From an uncultured Faecalibacterium sp. (GTDB lineage Bacteria; Bacillota; Clostridia; Oscillospirales; Ruminococcaceae): a DNA stretch of 33,868 nt. Shown here piece by piece: positions 17,662 through 25,518 of this stretch (the first letter of the stretch is position 1; each line of letters starts with the position of its first letter). The notes under the pieces are model-generated. The model saw nothing but the letters and a program-made list of their open reading frames with translations. It was not told where the DNA came from and searched no databases. A program made the translations under genes and the position numbers. Location: NCBI GenBank assembly GCA_934547065.1, contig CAKTEF010000019.1, positions 1 through 33,868 on the forward strand. The letters are read 5' to 3'.

Positions 17662-18879
17662 TCAGAACATCTCTTTCAGTTCGGGCTTGCCGTCCACATA
17701 GGTCAGGATGGCAGTGCTCTTAACGGGGTCGTGATGCTCGTTGAACGTGAACGTGCCGGTCAGGCCGGTGATGGTGCCGGAGGCGATGGCATCAATGACC
17801 GCCTGCTTGTACTCGTCGGTACCGGCTTCCAGGCCGGCATCCTCAGCGGCCTGCAGGCCGTAGACGATGGTGGTGGCGGCATCGTAGCCCAGGGGAGCAA
17901 AGCCGTTGGGGTAGTCCTCGCCGTACTCGGCCTTGTAAGCAGACTCAAACTCCGGGGAAGCGCCCTTTGCGTAGTTGGCGCAGAAGTAGCTGTCCTTCAG
18001 CTGGTCGGCGGTCGCATAGCCCTCCAGGCCGTCCCAGCCGTCGCCGCCCAGGAACGGAACGGCCAGGCCGACGCTCTCTGCCTGGGAAAGGATCTGGCCC
18101 ACTTCCTCGTAGTAGTTGGGGCAGAACACGGTCTCCGGGTTCTTGCCCAGGATGCTGGTCAGCTGGGTCTTGAAGTCCACATCGCCCTCGGAGTAGCTCT
18201 CCTGGTCAACGATGGTGCCACCCAGGCTCTCGAACTCGTTCACAAAGTTCTCGGCCAGGCCCTCGTTGTAGTCAGCGCCCTTTTTGAAGATGACGGCTGC
18301 CTTGGTGTAGCCCAGCTTCTGGTAAGCGTAATCGGCCATCTTCACGCCCTGGAACGGGTCGGTAAAGGTGGTGCGGAACACATTGGCGTTCACGGTATCG
18401 GTCTCGGCATCGTAAGTAACAGCCTCAGCGGTAGCGGAAGCGGTGACCATGGGCATGTTGTAGTCGGCGCTCTCGGCGGCAACGGCCAGGGTGGGGGCGG
18501 TGGTCACATCGCCCACCAGAGCGGTGATGCCCTCGTCCACCATCTTGGTGAAGCAGTTCACGGCCTGGGTGGCATCGCCCTGTTCATCTTCGGTCAGGAT
18601 CTCGATCTGCTTGCCGTTGATGCCGCCCTTTTCGTTGACCTGCTTCAGGTACAGGGTAGCGCCGTTGACAACAGCCTGGCCGTAAACGGAGACGTTGCCG
18701 GTCAGGGGGCCCATGACACCCACCTTGATGGTGCTGCCGGAAGCGGCAGCCGTGGAGCCTGCTGCGGAAGCGGAAGCAGCCGTGCTGCCGGAAGAACCAC
18801 CACAGGCGGTCAGAACACCGGCAGCGGCGGCAACACCGGCGGCGGCCAGGAAGCTGCGGCGGGAAATCATTGTTTTCAT
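17662..18879 (-). CDS. livK: Branched-chain amino acid ABC transporter binding lipoprotein LivK
   Basis: A 405-residue receptor of the Leu/Ile/Val-binding type (periplasmic-binding fold type I). The signal contains ISRRSFLAAAGV and the lipobox VLTACGG, followed by a Ser/Ala-rich linker. The mature part begins IKVGVMGPLTGNVSVYGQAV, with the later landmarks LVGDVTTAPTLAVAAES, VIFKKGADYNEGLAENF and FAPLGYDAATTIVYGL, typical of LivJ/LivK. It delivers amino acids (or, in some family members, urea or amides) to LivHMGF; the exact ligand is not readable. The start is ATG at 18879 with AAGGAGGATG upstream (ATG 18870 is an alternative). Confidence 0.94.
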   Translation of the reverse strand: MKTMISRRSFLAAAGVAAAAGVLTACGGSSGSTAASASAAGSTAAASGSTIKVGVMGPLTGNVSVYGQAVVNGATLYLKQVNEKGGINGKQIEILTEDEQGDATQAVNCFTKMVDEGITALVGDVTTAPTLAVAAESADYNMPMVTASATAEAVTYDAETDTVNANVFRTTFTDPFQGVKMADYAYQKLGYTKAAVIFKKGADYNEGLAENFVNEFESLGGTIVDQESYSEGDVDFKTQLTSILGKNPETVFCPNYYEEVGQILSQAESVGLAVPFLGGDGWDGLEGYATADQLKDSYFCANYAKGASPEFESAYKAEYGEDYPNGFAPLGYDAATTIVYGLQAAEDAGLEAGTDEYKQAVIDAIASGTITGLTGTFTFNEHHDPVKSTAILTYVDGKPELKEMF

Positions 18880-18925
18880 AATAGATCATCCTCCTTGCTT
18901 TGGATGCAATTTCGTGTGAAATGTT

Positions 18926-18965
18926 ACAAAGCAGAGCCCTTTCCCTCAAAGCGGCTCTGCTTTGT
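18926..18965 (-). other. 5'-terminal hairpin of the livK mRNA
   Basis: A perfect 13-bp stem (18926-18938 with 18953-18965) with a 14-base loop starts at about the predicted +1 of the livK promoter. No U-run follows it on the minus strand. Such 5' stems are known to protect mRNA from decay; this role is inferred. Confidence 0.55.
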
Positions 18966-18971
18966 GGTTTC

Positions 18972-19000
18972 ATTATAGCCCCATCGGGCGGGTTGCGCAA
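18972..19000 (-). promoter_or_regulatory. Promoter of the liv operon
   Basis: On the minus strand, TTGCGC (18995-19000) and TATAAT (18972-18977) are 17 bases apart, giving a start near 18965 and a leader of about 85 bases before livK. Confidence 0.75.
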
Positions 19001-19327
19001 TTCACAAAACGTCCATACTTTTTGGAGAGGTCCCCGGCGTTTCGTGTGAAAATAACCAAAAAATCCGCATTGAATTTGGATGATTTTTGATATCATTCAC
19101 GTTGTTTCGGGCTGACATGAACGGCTTTCAACCGTGTCAAAAAAGTTACAGATGCGTTTTTTCTTCTGCAGGGCAAACGATCACAGTCCGATAAATCACC
19201 ACGGAAATGCCCGCAGAAAGCGGCATTCCGATCGAAACGGCTTCCGAAAAAGGCGGCGGCAGGGATGCCGGGCCGCTGCGCCGGGAATACTGGAAATGTT
19301 TACAGCCCCAAACATCGCCAAAGCCCC
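19001..19327. other. Gene-free region between divergent livK and eno
   Basis: No coding potential is supported here. Only a weak TGACA...TGTCA stem (about 19113-19140) and scattered AT-rich runs are visible between the liv and eno promoters. Confidence 0.4.
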
Positions 19328-19356
19328 TTGCGCGGGGAACAAAAGCGTGATAAGAT
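19328..19356 (+). promoter_or_regulatory. Promoter of the enolase gene
   Basis: TTGCGC (19328-19333) and TAAGAT (19351-19356) are 17 bases apart. The start is predicted near 19363, exactly where the GGTTAG dyad begins. Confidence 0.65.
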
Positions 19357-19362
19357 CATTAC

Positions 19363-19380
19363 GGTTAGTTAGATAGAACT
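19363..19380 (+). promoter_or_regulatory. GGTTAG-type dyad at the enolase transcription start
   Basis: GGTTAG-TTAGAT-AGAACT is an imperfect match to the GGTTAG-N6-CTAACC dyad seen at 32847-32864 and upstream of pflB at 32504-32521. It covers the predicted +1 to +18 of the eno mRNA, a natural place for a repressor. Confidence 0.45.
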
Positions 19381-19435
19381 ATCCGCAAAAGAGAACACCC
19401 CCGCCGCCGCACCGGCAGCAGCGGGATGAACATGA

Positions 19436-20752
<1,317 letters not shown>

Positions 20753-20882
20753 AAAACGTTCCTCTTTTCTGATTTTCACATTCTATCGCAATGTTCAAAA
20801 ATAGCGCCGATCGAAACGGCATCTTTGCGATCTGCAGTTTGCGGATGCTGCTTGTGCATTCAAAACGTAAACTGCTAAAAGG

Positions 20883-20927
20883 CAGCCCCCGGAGTGGAAA
20901 AGCAATCGCTTTCCGTTCCGGGGGCTG
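20883..20927. terminator. Bidirectional terminator between eno and the hydrolase gene
   Basis: CAGCCCCCGGA (20883-20893) pairs with TCCGGGGGCTG (20917-20927), extended inward by GGAAA/TTTCC. CCTTTT follows on the minus strand after the hydrolase stop. It is about 130 bases from the eno stop, so eno may use it only as a distal stop. Confidence 0.75.
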
Positions 20928-20946
20928 TTCGTATCTTCAGAAAAAA

Positions 20947-21837
20947 TCAGGCTCTGGCAGCGCAGATGTGGCGGGCCAGCGTTTCGGCCCCACCCTCCCA
21001 GCACTGGGTGAAGTGGGGAATGAACCCGTGAGAAGCCTCCGGGAAGCGGCGGACTGTCGTTTCCACACCCAGGCGGATGAGCCGCTGGGCAAAGGCTTCG
21101 TCCTGGTCACGGAACGGGCACTTGCCTGCCGTGATGAGCAGGGTGGCGGGGAACTGCGCCAGCAGGCTGTCGGCAGCGCAGGCGGGGTTGAACACCGGGT
21201 CCTGGCGCAGGCTCTCGTCGCCGTCCAGCACCAGCGCCTCAAAGGCGATGCTCCGTTTTTCAAAGTTGGTCTGGGGGTCCTGGGTGGGGCCGTGGCTCAT
21301 GTCGGCCGGGGAGTAGCAGAGCGCCTGCATGGCAAAGGGGGCGCGGCCCTGCTGGAGCAGATGGAGCACCACGGCGCTGGTCAGGTGGCCGCCTGCGCTG
21401 TATCCGCCAATGGAGATGCGGGCCGGGTCGCAGCCATACTCAGCTGCGTGGGCAATGGCATATTGAGCAGCCGCGACGCACTGGGCGAACATGACCGGCC
21501 AGGGGGCGGAAGCGGTGGTCGTGTAGTCCACGTCAAACACCACGCCGCCGATCCGGTCGGCCAGCCAGGCGGCAAAGTAGGTGTCGTTCTCCTCGTGGCC
21601 CACATACCAGCCGCCGCCGTGGATGTTGATGAAAAGCGGTGCGCCGGGCTGCACCGTGTGGGCGCGGTTCAGATAGCACGGGAACGAGTGCCCGGCGGCT
21701 TCCAGAGTCAGGATTTCGCGGTCAGCCCGGCTGGCAAAGGCCTGGATCTCCGGCGGGTAGCCGCCCGCAGCGGTCAGGCGTTTGGTGTTGTTCAGGATGT
21801 CGATGTAGTGGTCGTGTTGATCTTTGGTCAGCGGCAT
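20947..21837 (-). CDS. Alpha/beta hydrolase of the HSL (hormone-sensitive lipase-like) family
   Basis: A 296-residue putative carboxylesterase. It has the oxyanion motif HGGGW (about 73-77), the nucleophile elbow GYSAGGH with Ser at about 147, and the C-terminal His of ASHGF at about 270. The usual motif around the third triad residue (E-x-D-P-L-R-D-E) reads AGKCPFRDQDE here, placing Cys at about 240 where Asp is expected; a neighbouring acid would have to substitute. The start is ATG at 21837 with GGGAGGAAAT upstream. It has its own promoter and terminator. The substrate is unknown. Confidence 0.85.
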   Translation of the reverse strand: MPLTKDQHDHYIDILNNTKRLTAAGGYPPEIQAFASRADREILTLEAAGHSFPCYLNRAHTVQPGAPLFINIHGGGWYVGHEENDTYFAAWLADRIGGVVFDVDYTTTASAPWPVMFAQCVAAAQYAIAHAAEYGCDPARISIGGYSAGGHLTSAVVLHLLQQGRAPFAMQALCYSPADMSHGPTQDPQTNFEKRSIAFEALVLDGDESLRQDPVFNPACAADSLLAQFPATLLITAGKCPFRDQDEAFAQRLIRLGVETTVRRFPEASHGFIPHFTQCWEGGAETLARHICAARA

Positions 21838-21874
21838 AAAAATTTCCTCCCGAAATGAGTCTGGTTCACCCTGT

Positions 21875-21903
21875 ACTCTACCTGAAATGCGGCGGGAACA
21901 CAA
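21875..21903 (-). promoter_or_regulatory. Promoter of the HSL-family hydrolase gene
   Basis: On the minus strand, TTGTGT (21898-21903) and TAGAGT (21875-21880) are 17 bases apart, about 35 bases before the start codon. Confidence 0.6.
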
Positions 21904-21984
21904 GAGCCGGACTGCTCAAAAAACAGCGCGATTCTTGTGCGCTTTGTCAAAAGTGCAGGAGGTGAAACCTTTGTTGCAAAAAAA

Positions 21985-22018
21985 CTCCCCGCCGCTGTGA
22001 ACAGACAGCGGCAGGGAG
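21985..22018 (-). terminator. Terminator of the serC-serA transcript
   Basis: CTCCCCGCCGCTGT (21985-21998) pairs with ACAGCGGCAGGGAG (22005-22018), one mismatch. TTTTTTT follows on the minus strand, about 25 bases after the serA stop. Confidence 0.9.
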
Positions 22019-22042
22019 AAAGCTAAGGGCTCAAAGGAAGAA

Positions 22043-23203
22043 TTACAGGATGCGCACCCGGATCACGGCGGGGATGGCGGCCAGCTTTTCGGCCAGCTTG
22101 CCGTCCACGGCACCGGTGGCATCCAGCATGGTGTAGGCCAGGTTCTTTTTGCTCTTGTTCACCATGTTTTCGATGTTCAGCCCGGCCTCGGTGGTCAGGG
22201 CGGTGATCTGGCTGATCATGCCGGGCTCGTTTTTGTGGATGATGCAGATGCGCTTGCCGCCGGCGCGGGGCTGGTTGACTTCCGGCAGGTTCACCGAGTG
22301 GGTGATGTTGCCGTTCTTCAGGTAGTCGCTCAACTCCCTGGCGGCCATGATGGCGCAGTTGTCCTCGGCTTCCGGGGTGGAAGCGCCCAGGTGCGGCGTG
22401 CAGGTGATGCCGGGCCTGCCCAGGATGGCTTCGGACGGGAAGTCGGTCATGTAGGCGGAGACCTTGCCGCTTTCCATGGCTTCCAGCAGGGCGGGGGTGT
22501 TCACCAGCTCGCCGCGGGCGTAGTTCAGAATTTTCACGCCGTCCTTGCACAGGGCCAGGGTCTGGGCGTTGATGGTATCCTTGGTGGTGGGCAGATAGGG
22601 CACATGGATGGTGAGGTAATCGCACAGGGGCAGCATGTCGTTCAGGTTCACGCAGTGGTGGACCTGGCTGCTCAGGTTCCAGGCGGCATCAATGGAGATG
22701 TAGGGGTCGTAGCCGTAGACCTCCATGCCCAGCTCGATGGCACAATTGGCAACGCGGGAGCCGATGGCACCCAGACCGATGACACCCAGCGTTTTGCCCT
22801 TGATCTCGTTGCCCACAAACTGCTTTTTGCCCTTTTCCACGCTCTTGGCCATGGCGGGGTCCCCGGCCAGGCCCTGGGTCCACTGGGCGGCGGCGGGCAC
22901 ATTGCGGCTGCCCGCGATCAGCATTCCGATCACCAGCTCGGCCACGGCGTTGGCGTTGGCACCGGGGGTGTTGAACACCACGATGCCCTGCTCCGAGCAG
23001 CGGTCCAACGGGATGTTGTTCACACCGGCACCGGCGCGGGCAATGGCCAGCAGGTTTTCATTGAACGTGGTGTTCAGCAGGTCGGCACTGCGTACCAGGA
23101 TGCCGTCCGGAGCCTCGGCATCCACCGAGACATCAAACAGGTTTTTGGGGAGCTTGGCCAGCCCCACCGGGCTGATGGCGTTCAGGGTTTTTATGGTAAA
23201 CAT
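22043..23203 (-). CDS. serA: D-3-phosphoglycerate dehydrogenase
   Basis: First step of serine synthesis: it oxidises 3-phosphoglycerate to 3-phosphohydroxypyruvate with NAD. The 386 residues show the dinucleotide fold GVIGLGAIGSRVAN, the catalytic Arg in NYARGELVN, the Glu region and the catalytic His in CTPHLGASTPEAEDN. A short C-terminal ACT domain (about 318-386, beginning RICIIHKNEPGMISQITAL) suggests feedback control by serine. It is the short ACT-bearing type, without the extra intervening domain. The ATG at 23203 has AAAGGAGATC upstream; longer starts would run into the palindromic repeat. It follows serC in the same direction. Confidence 0.94.
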   Translation of the reverse strand: MFTIKTLNAISPVGLAKLPKNLFDVSVDAEAPDGILVRSADLLNTTFNENLLAIARAGAGVNNIPLDRCSEQGIVVFNTPGANANAVAELVIGMLIAGSRNVPAAAQWTQGLAGDPAMAKSVEKGKKQFVGNEIKGKTLGVIGLGAIGSRVANCAIELGMEVYGYDPYISIDAAWNLSSQVHHCVNLNDMLPLCDYLTIHVPYLPTTKDTINAQTLALCKDGVKILNYARGELVNTPALLEAMESGKVSAYMTDFPSEAILGRPGITCTPHLGASTPEAEDNCAIMAARELSDYLKNGNITHSVNLPEVNQPRAGGKRICIIHKNEPGMISQITALTTEAGLNIENMVNKSKKNLAYTMLDATGAVDGKLAEKLAAIPAVIRVRIL

Positions 23204-23230
23204 CGTAAGATCTCCTTTATAAACGGGCTC

Positions 23231-23366
23231 ACCCTCTCCGTCAGCGCTCACGCGCTGCCACCTCTCCCGGAGGGAGAGGCCTTGGCAGTCCTTGCAAAGC
23301 TTCCGGTTTTGTCAAGAGCTCTCCCTTTGGGAGAGCTGGACGCGAAGCGGCCTGAGAGGGCGAGGT
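23231..23366. repeat. Palindromic intergenic repeat between serC and serA
   Basis: The gap is framed by CCCTCTC (23232-23238) and GAGAGGG (23354-23360). Inside are CAGCGC/GCGCTG (23242-23257), CCTCTCCC/GGGAGAGG (23261-23279) and AGCTCTCCC/GGGAGAGCT (23317-23337). This layout looks like a dispersed palindromic (REP- or MITE-like) repeat of gut clostridia; copy number was not checked. It is transcribed within the serC-serA message. Confidence 0.6.
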
Positions 23367-23375
23367 TGTTTTCTT

Positions 23376-24458
23376 TTAAGCATTTGCTTTCCGGAACTTC
23401 TCCATGAAGTCCACCAGCTTATCGATGCCCTCCGGCGGCATGGCGTTGTAGATGGAAGCGCGCATACCACCCACCAGCCGGTGGCCTTTCAGGTTCACGA
23501 ACCCGGCCTCGGCGGCCTCGGCGCAGAACTTTTTGTCCATGTCGGGGTCGGGGCTGGTAAAGGTGACGTTCATCGTGCTGCGGTAGCGGTGCTCCACAGG
23601 ATTTTTGAAGAATTCCTGGCCGTCCAGATAATCGTACAGCACCTTGGCTTTGGCTTCGTTGATCTTCTGCATGTTGGCCAGGCCGCCGATGTCGTTTTCC
23701 AGATACTTGAGCACCAGACCGGTCATGTAGATGCACCAGCAGGGGGGCGTGTTGTACATGCTGTCCTTGGCCAGCAGGGTGGTGTAGTTCATCATGGTGG
23801 GCACGGTGTCGGCGGCGTGGCCCAGCAGGTCGTCCCGCACAATGGCAATGGCCATGCCGGCGGGGGCAACGTTCTTCTGCACGCCGAAGTAGATGCAGCC
23901 GTACTTGGTCACGTCCACGGGCTTGGAAAGGATCATCGAGCTCAGGTCAGCCACCAGCGGAACGCCCTCCACCTGGGGCACTTCCACATACTGGGTGCCG
24001 AAGATGGTGTTGTTCTGGCAGATGTGGATGTAGCTGGCATCCTTGTCGTAGTCGATGGCGTTCACGTCCGGGATGTAGGTGAAGTTTTTATCCTTGCTGG
24101 AAGCCACGATCTTCGCTTCGCCGAACTTGGCGGCCTCCTTGGCGGCCAGGTTGGAGAAGTTGCCGGTGACCAGGTAATCGGCCTTGCCGGTGGTCATAAA
24201 GTTCAGGGGCACCATGGCAAACTGCTGGGTGGCACCGCCCTGGAAGAAACCGACCTTGTAGTTGTCGGGGATGTTCATGACCCGGCGCAGGGAAGCTTCC
24301 GTCTCGGTGATGATGGCATCGAACCATTTGCTGCGGTGGCTCATCTCCATCACGCTCTGGCCGCTGTCACCGTATTCCAAAAGCTCTGCCTGGGCCTGCT
24401 GGAGGACCTTTTCCGGCAGCATGCTGGGGCCTGCGCTGAAGTTGTATACTCGTGCCAT
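23376..24458 (-). CDS. serC: Phosphoserine aminotransferase
   Basis: Second step of serine synthesis: a PLP enzyme that transfers an amino group from glutamate to 3-phosphohydroxypyruvate. The 360 residues begin ARVYNFSAGPSMLPEKVL, as in all SerC proteins, and include GGATQQFAMVPLNF, the PLP lysine in IYFGVQKNVAPAGMAI, the substrate-site HRYRSTMNVTF and the C-terminal GGMRASIYNAMP. The ATG at 24458 has AAAAGGAGAG upstream. No serB phosphatase is in the window. It shares its upstream region with the divergent BlaI-type repressor. Confidence 0.95.
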   Translation of the reverse strand: MARVYNFSAGPSMLPEKVLQQAQAELLEYGDSGQSVMEMSHRSKWFDAIITETEASLRRVMNIPDNYKVGFFQGGATQQFAMVPLNFMTTGKADYLVTGNFSNLAAKEAAKFGEAKIVASSKDKNFTYIPDVNAIDYDKDASYIHICQNNTIFGTQYVEVPQVEGVPLVADLSSMILSKPVDVTKYGCIYFGVQKNVAPAGMAIAIVRDDLLGHAADTVPTMMNYTTLLAKDSMYNTPPCWCIYMTGLVLKYLENDIGGLANMQKINEAKAKVLYDYLDGQEFFKNPVEHRYRSTMNVTFTSPDPDMDKKFCAEAAEAGFVNLKGHRLVGGMRASIYNAMPPEGIDKLVDFMEKFRKANA

Positions 24459-24524
24459 GATCGCACTCTCCTTTTCCGATCGCAACCGCCGAAGTGCGGT
24501 GTTCTGTGTGTTGGATTTGTCCGT

Positions 24525-24554
24525 AGTATACCGGTTTTGCGGGGGGCAAAACAA
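24525..24554 (-). promoter_or_regulatory. Promoter of serC-serA
   Basis: On the minus strand, TTGTTT (24549-24554) and TATACT (24525-24530) are 18 bases apart. A perfect CATCTTTG-CA-CAAAGATG palindrome (24558-24575) lies directly upstream of the -35. Confidence 0.65.
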
Positions 24555-24609
24555 GAGCATCTTTGCACAAAGATGGGGTTTGCCTGCCTGCCTGTGCCGC
24601 ACAAAACAA

Positions 24610-24743
24610 ACAAATGTACGCCCTGCAAGAACAAAAAGTAAGACAAATGTAAAAGATACCGGATAAATCCGCGTGAAAGCTTACTTTCTGCTCTTGCGTT
24701 CCGGGACGGAATGCAGTATACTGAAACAAATTAAGACAAATGT
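24610..24743. promoter_or_regulatory. Three ACAAATGT operator-like sites (BlaI/MecI type)
   Basis: ACAAATGT occurs at 24610-24617, 24643-24650 and 24736-24743; the last two sit in the longer shared string AAGACAAATGTAAAA. The ACA-N2-TGT core matches the centre of known BlaI/MecI operators (ACATATGT in the mec operator). The third site lies just after the predicted start of the repressor mRNA, so it probably gives autorepression. The first two are closer to the serC side. Confidence 0.6.
24694..24722 (+). promoter_or_regulatory. Promoter of the BlaI-type repressor gene
   Basis: TTGCGT (24694-24699) and TATACT (24717-24722) are 17 bases apart. The start falls near 24729, directly before an ACAAATGT site. 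Confidence 0.7.
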
Positions 24744-24771
24744 AAAACGCAATCAGGAGGGGAAAAACAGC

Positions 24772-25194
24772 ATGTATGGGATCCCGGACAGCCTGAAGCC
24801 CCTTTCGGCGGCCGAAGAACAGGTGCTGCTGGCCCTGTGGGCCTGCCGTGCCCCGGCCTCCCGGCGGGAGATCGGGGAGAAGCTGGCCGAGAAAGGCTGG
24901 GCCCCGGCCACCGTGCTGAACTTTTTGTACCGGCTGGAAGCCAAGGGCTGGGTGAAGCGCGAAAAGAGCGGCAACTGCAATGCCTACACCCCGGCGGTGA
25001 CACAGCGCGCCTACACGGTGGCGGCGATGCGCCAGCGGCTGGACACCCTGTTTGGCGGCGATCTGGCGGCGGCTGTCCATGCTCTTGTCAGCGAGAGCGG
25101 CTGCTCCCAGAGCCAGCTGGAACAGGCGATGCGGGTGCTGGAAGAAAAGCACCTGGAAGCGGAAGAATACGATCTGTACGACCCTTACGGGTAA
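24772..25194 (+). CDS. BlaI/MecI-family (penicillinase repressor-type) regulator
   Basis: A 140-residue winged-helix repressor. LSAAEEQVLLALWACRAPA at the start, REIGEKLAEKGWAPATVLNF as the recognition region and YRLEAKGWVKREKSGNCNAY for the wing match BlaI/MecI proteins, whose C-terminal part dimerises. Classical members are cleaved by a BlaR1/MecR1 sensor protease, but none is encoded nearby, nor is a beta-lactamase, so this is an orphan. It lacks the C-terminal Cys pairs of CopY, so copper sensing is unlikely. The start is ATG 24772 with AGGAGGGG upstream. It probably represses itself through the ACAAATGT sites; other targets are unknown. Confidence 0.85.
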   Translation: MYGIPDSLKPLSAAEEQVLLALWACRAPASRREIGEKLAEKGWAPATVLNFLYRLEAKGWVKREKSGNCNAYTPAVTQRAYTVAAMRQRLDTLFGGDLAAAVHALVSESGCSQSQLEQAMRVLEEKHLEAEEYDLYDPYG

Positions 25195-25198
25195 CAAA

Positions 25199-25222
25199 AA
25201 ACGCCCCGCAAAGGGGGCGTTT
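25199..25222 (+). terminator. Terminator of the BlaI-type gene
   Basis: AAACGCCCC (25199-25207) pairs with GGGGCGTTT (25214-25222), five bases after the stop codon region. Confidence 0.85.
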
Positions 25223-25224
25223 CG

Positions 25225-25253
25225 TTGCATTCTGACAAAAGATATGGTAAAAT
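25225..25253 (+). promoter_or_regulatory. Promoter of the small hydrophobic peptide gene
   Basis: TTGCAT (25225-25230) and TAAAAT (25248-25253) are exactly 17 bases apart. The start falls near 25260, giving a leader of about 62 bases. Confidence 0.7.
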
Positions 25254-25321
25254 CGGATGCGAAAAGGTACTGCACATAACGGCAGGCGGTCGGCCCACAC
25301 TTCCGAAAGGAGGTGAGAGCG

Positions 25322-25405
25322 ATGCCGATTACTTTGACATTCCATATCTTCGGATTGGTTTTTACGATCAAGGTAAAAAGCGAAAACCGCCACCCTGGCC
25401 GGTGA
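25322..25405 (+). CDS. 27-residue hydrophobic peptide, candidate type I toxin
   Basis: A tiny gene with a near-perfect ribosome binding site, AAAGGAGGTGA (25306-25316), five bases before ATG. The peptide has a hydrophobic stretch (LTFHIFGLVFTI) followed by a basic, polar tail (ending NRHPGR). The hydrophobic part is only about 17 residues, short for a full membrane helix but similar in style to membrane-acting type I toxins. The stop codon lies inside the stem of the transcript's own terminator. It has its own promoter and a strong opposing promoter 65 bases beyond its end, which would make an antisense RNA. I do not recognise it as a named toxin family; the toxin role is inferred from architecture. 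Alternative: a leader or regulatory peptide. Confidence 0.6.
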   Translation: MPITLTFHIFGLVFTIKVKSENRHPGR

Positions 25406-25464
25406 CGGTTTTCTGATAAACCTATAACCTAAAAGGGCCAACCGCTTGTCGCAGTGCCTTTTCT
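25375..25464 (-). ncRNA. Predicted antisense RNA opposing the small peptide mRNA
   Basis: From the strong minus-strand promoter the transcript would start near 25464 and end after the hairpin at 25413-25382, which is followed on this strand by GCTTTTT: about 90 bases. Its 5' part can fold through AAAAGG...CCTTTT (25462 to 25431), and its 3' part is complementary to the last third of the peptide gene and its terminator. No protein gene lies downstream on this strand that the promoter could serve. Confidence 0.6.
25382..25413. terminator. Shared bidirectional terminator of the peptide mRNA and its antisense
   Basis: GAAAACCG (25382-25389) pairs with CGGTTTTC (25406-25413), and CACC (25391-25394) with GGTG (25401-25404). 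The minus strand continues GCTTTTT and the plus strand ends GTTTTCT. The peptide's stop codon (25403-25405) is within the stem. Confidence 0.8.
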
Positions 25465-25470
25465 ATTTGC

Positions 25471-25499
25471 AGTATAGTGAATTTTTTATGTTTTGTCAA
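25471..25499 (-). promoter_or_regulatory. Strong minus-strand promoter for the antisense RNA
   Basis: On the minus strand, a consensus TTGACA (25494-25499) and TATACT (25471-25476) are exactly 17 bases apart. It is among the best promoters in the window, and the next minus-strand gene is more than 1 kb away past two oppositely oriented genes. Confidence 0.8.
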
Positions 25500-25518
25500 G
25501 TGGTGGGAGGAAGAACGG

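Noticed and set aside
23231..23366. Possible CRISPR array from the repeated CTCTCCC units
   Set aside because: The repeats are inverted pairs forming hairpins, not regularly spaced direct repeats with unique spacers. No cas genes are near. No CRISPR array was found in the window.
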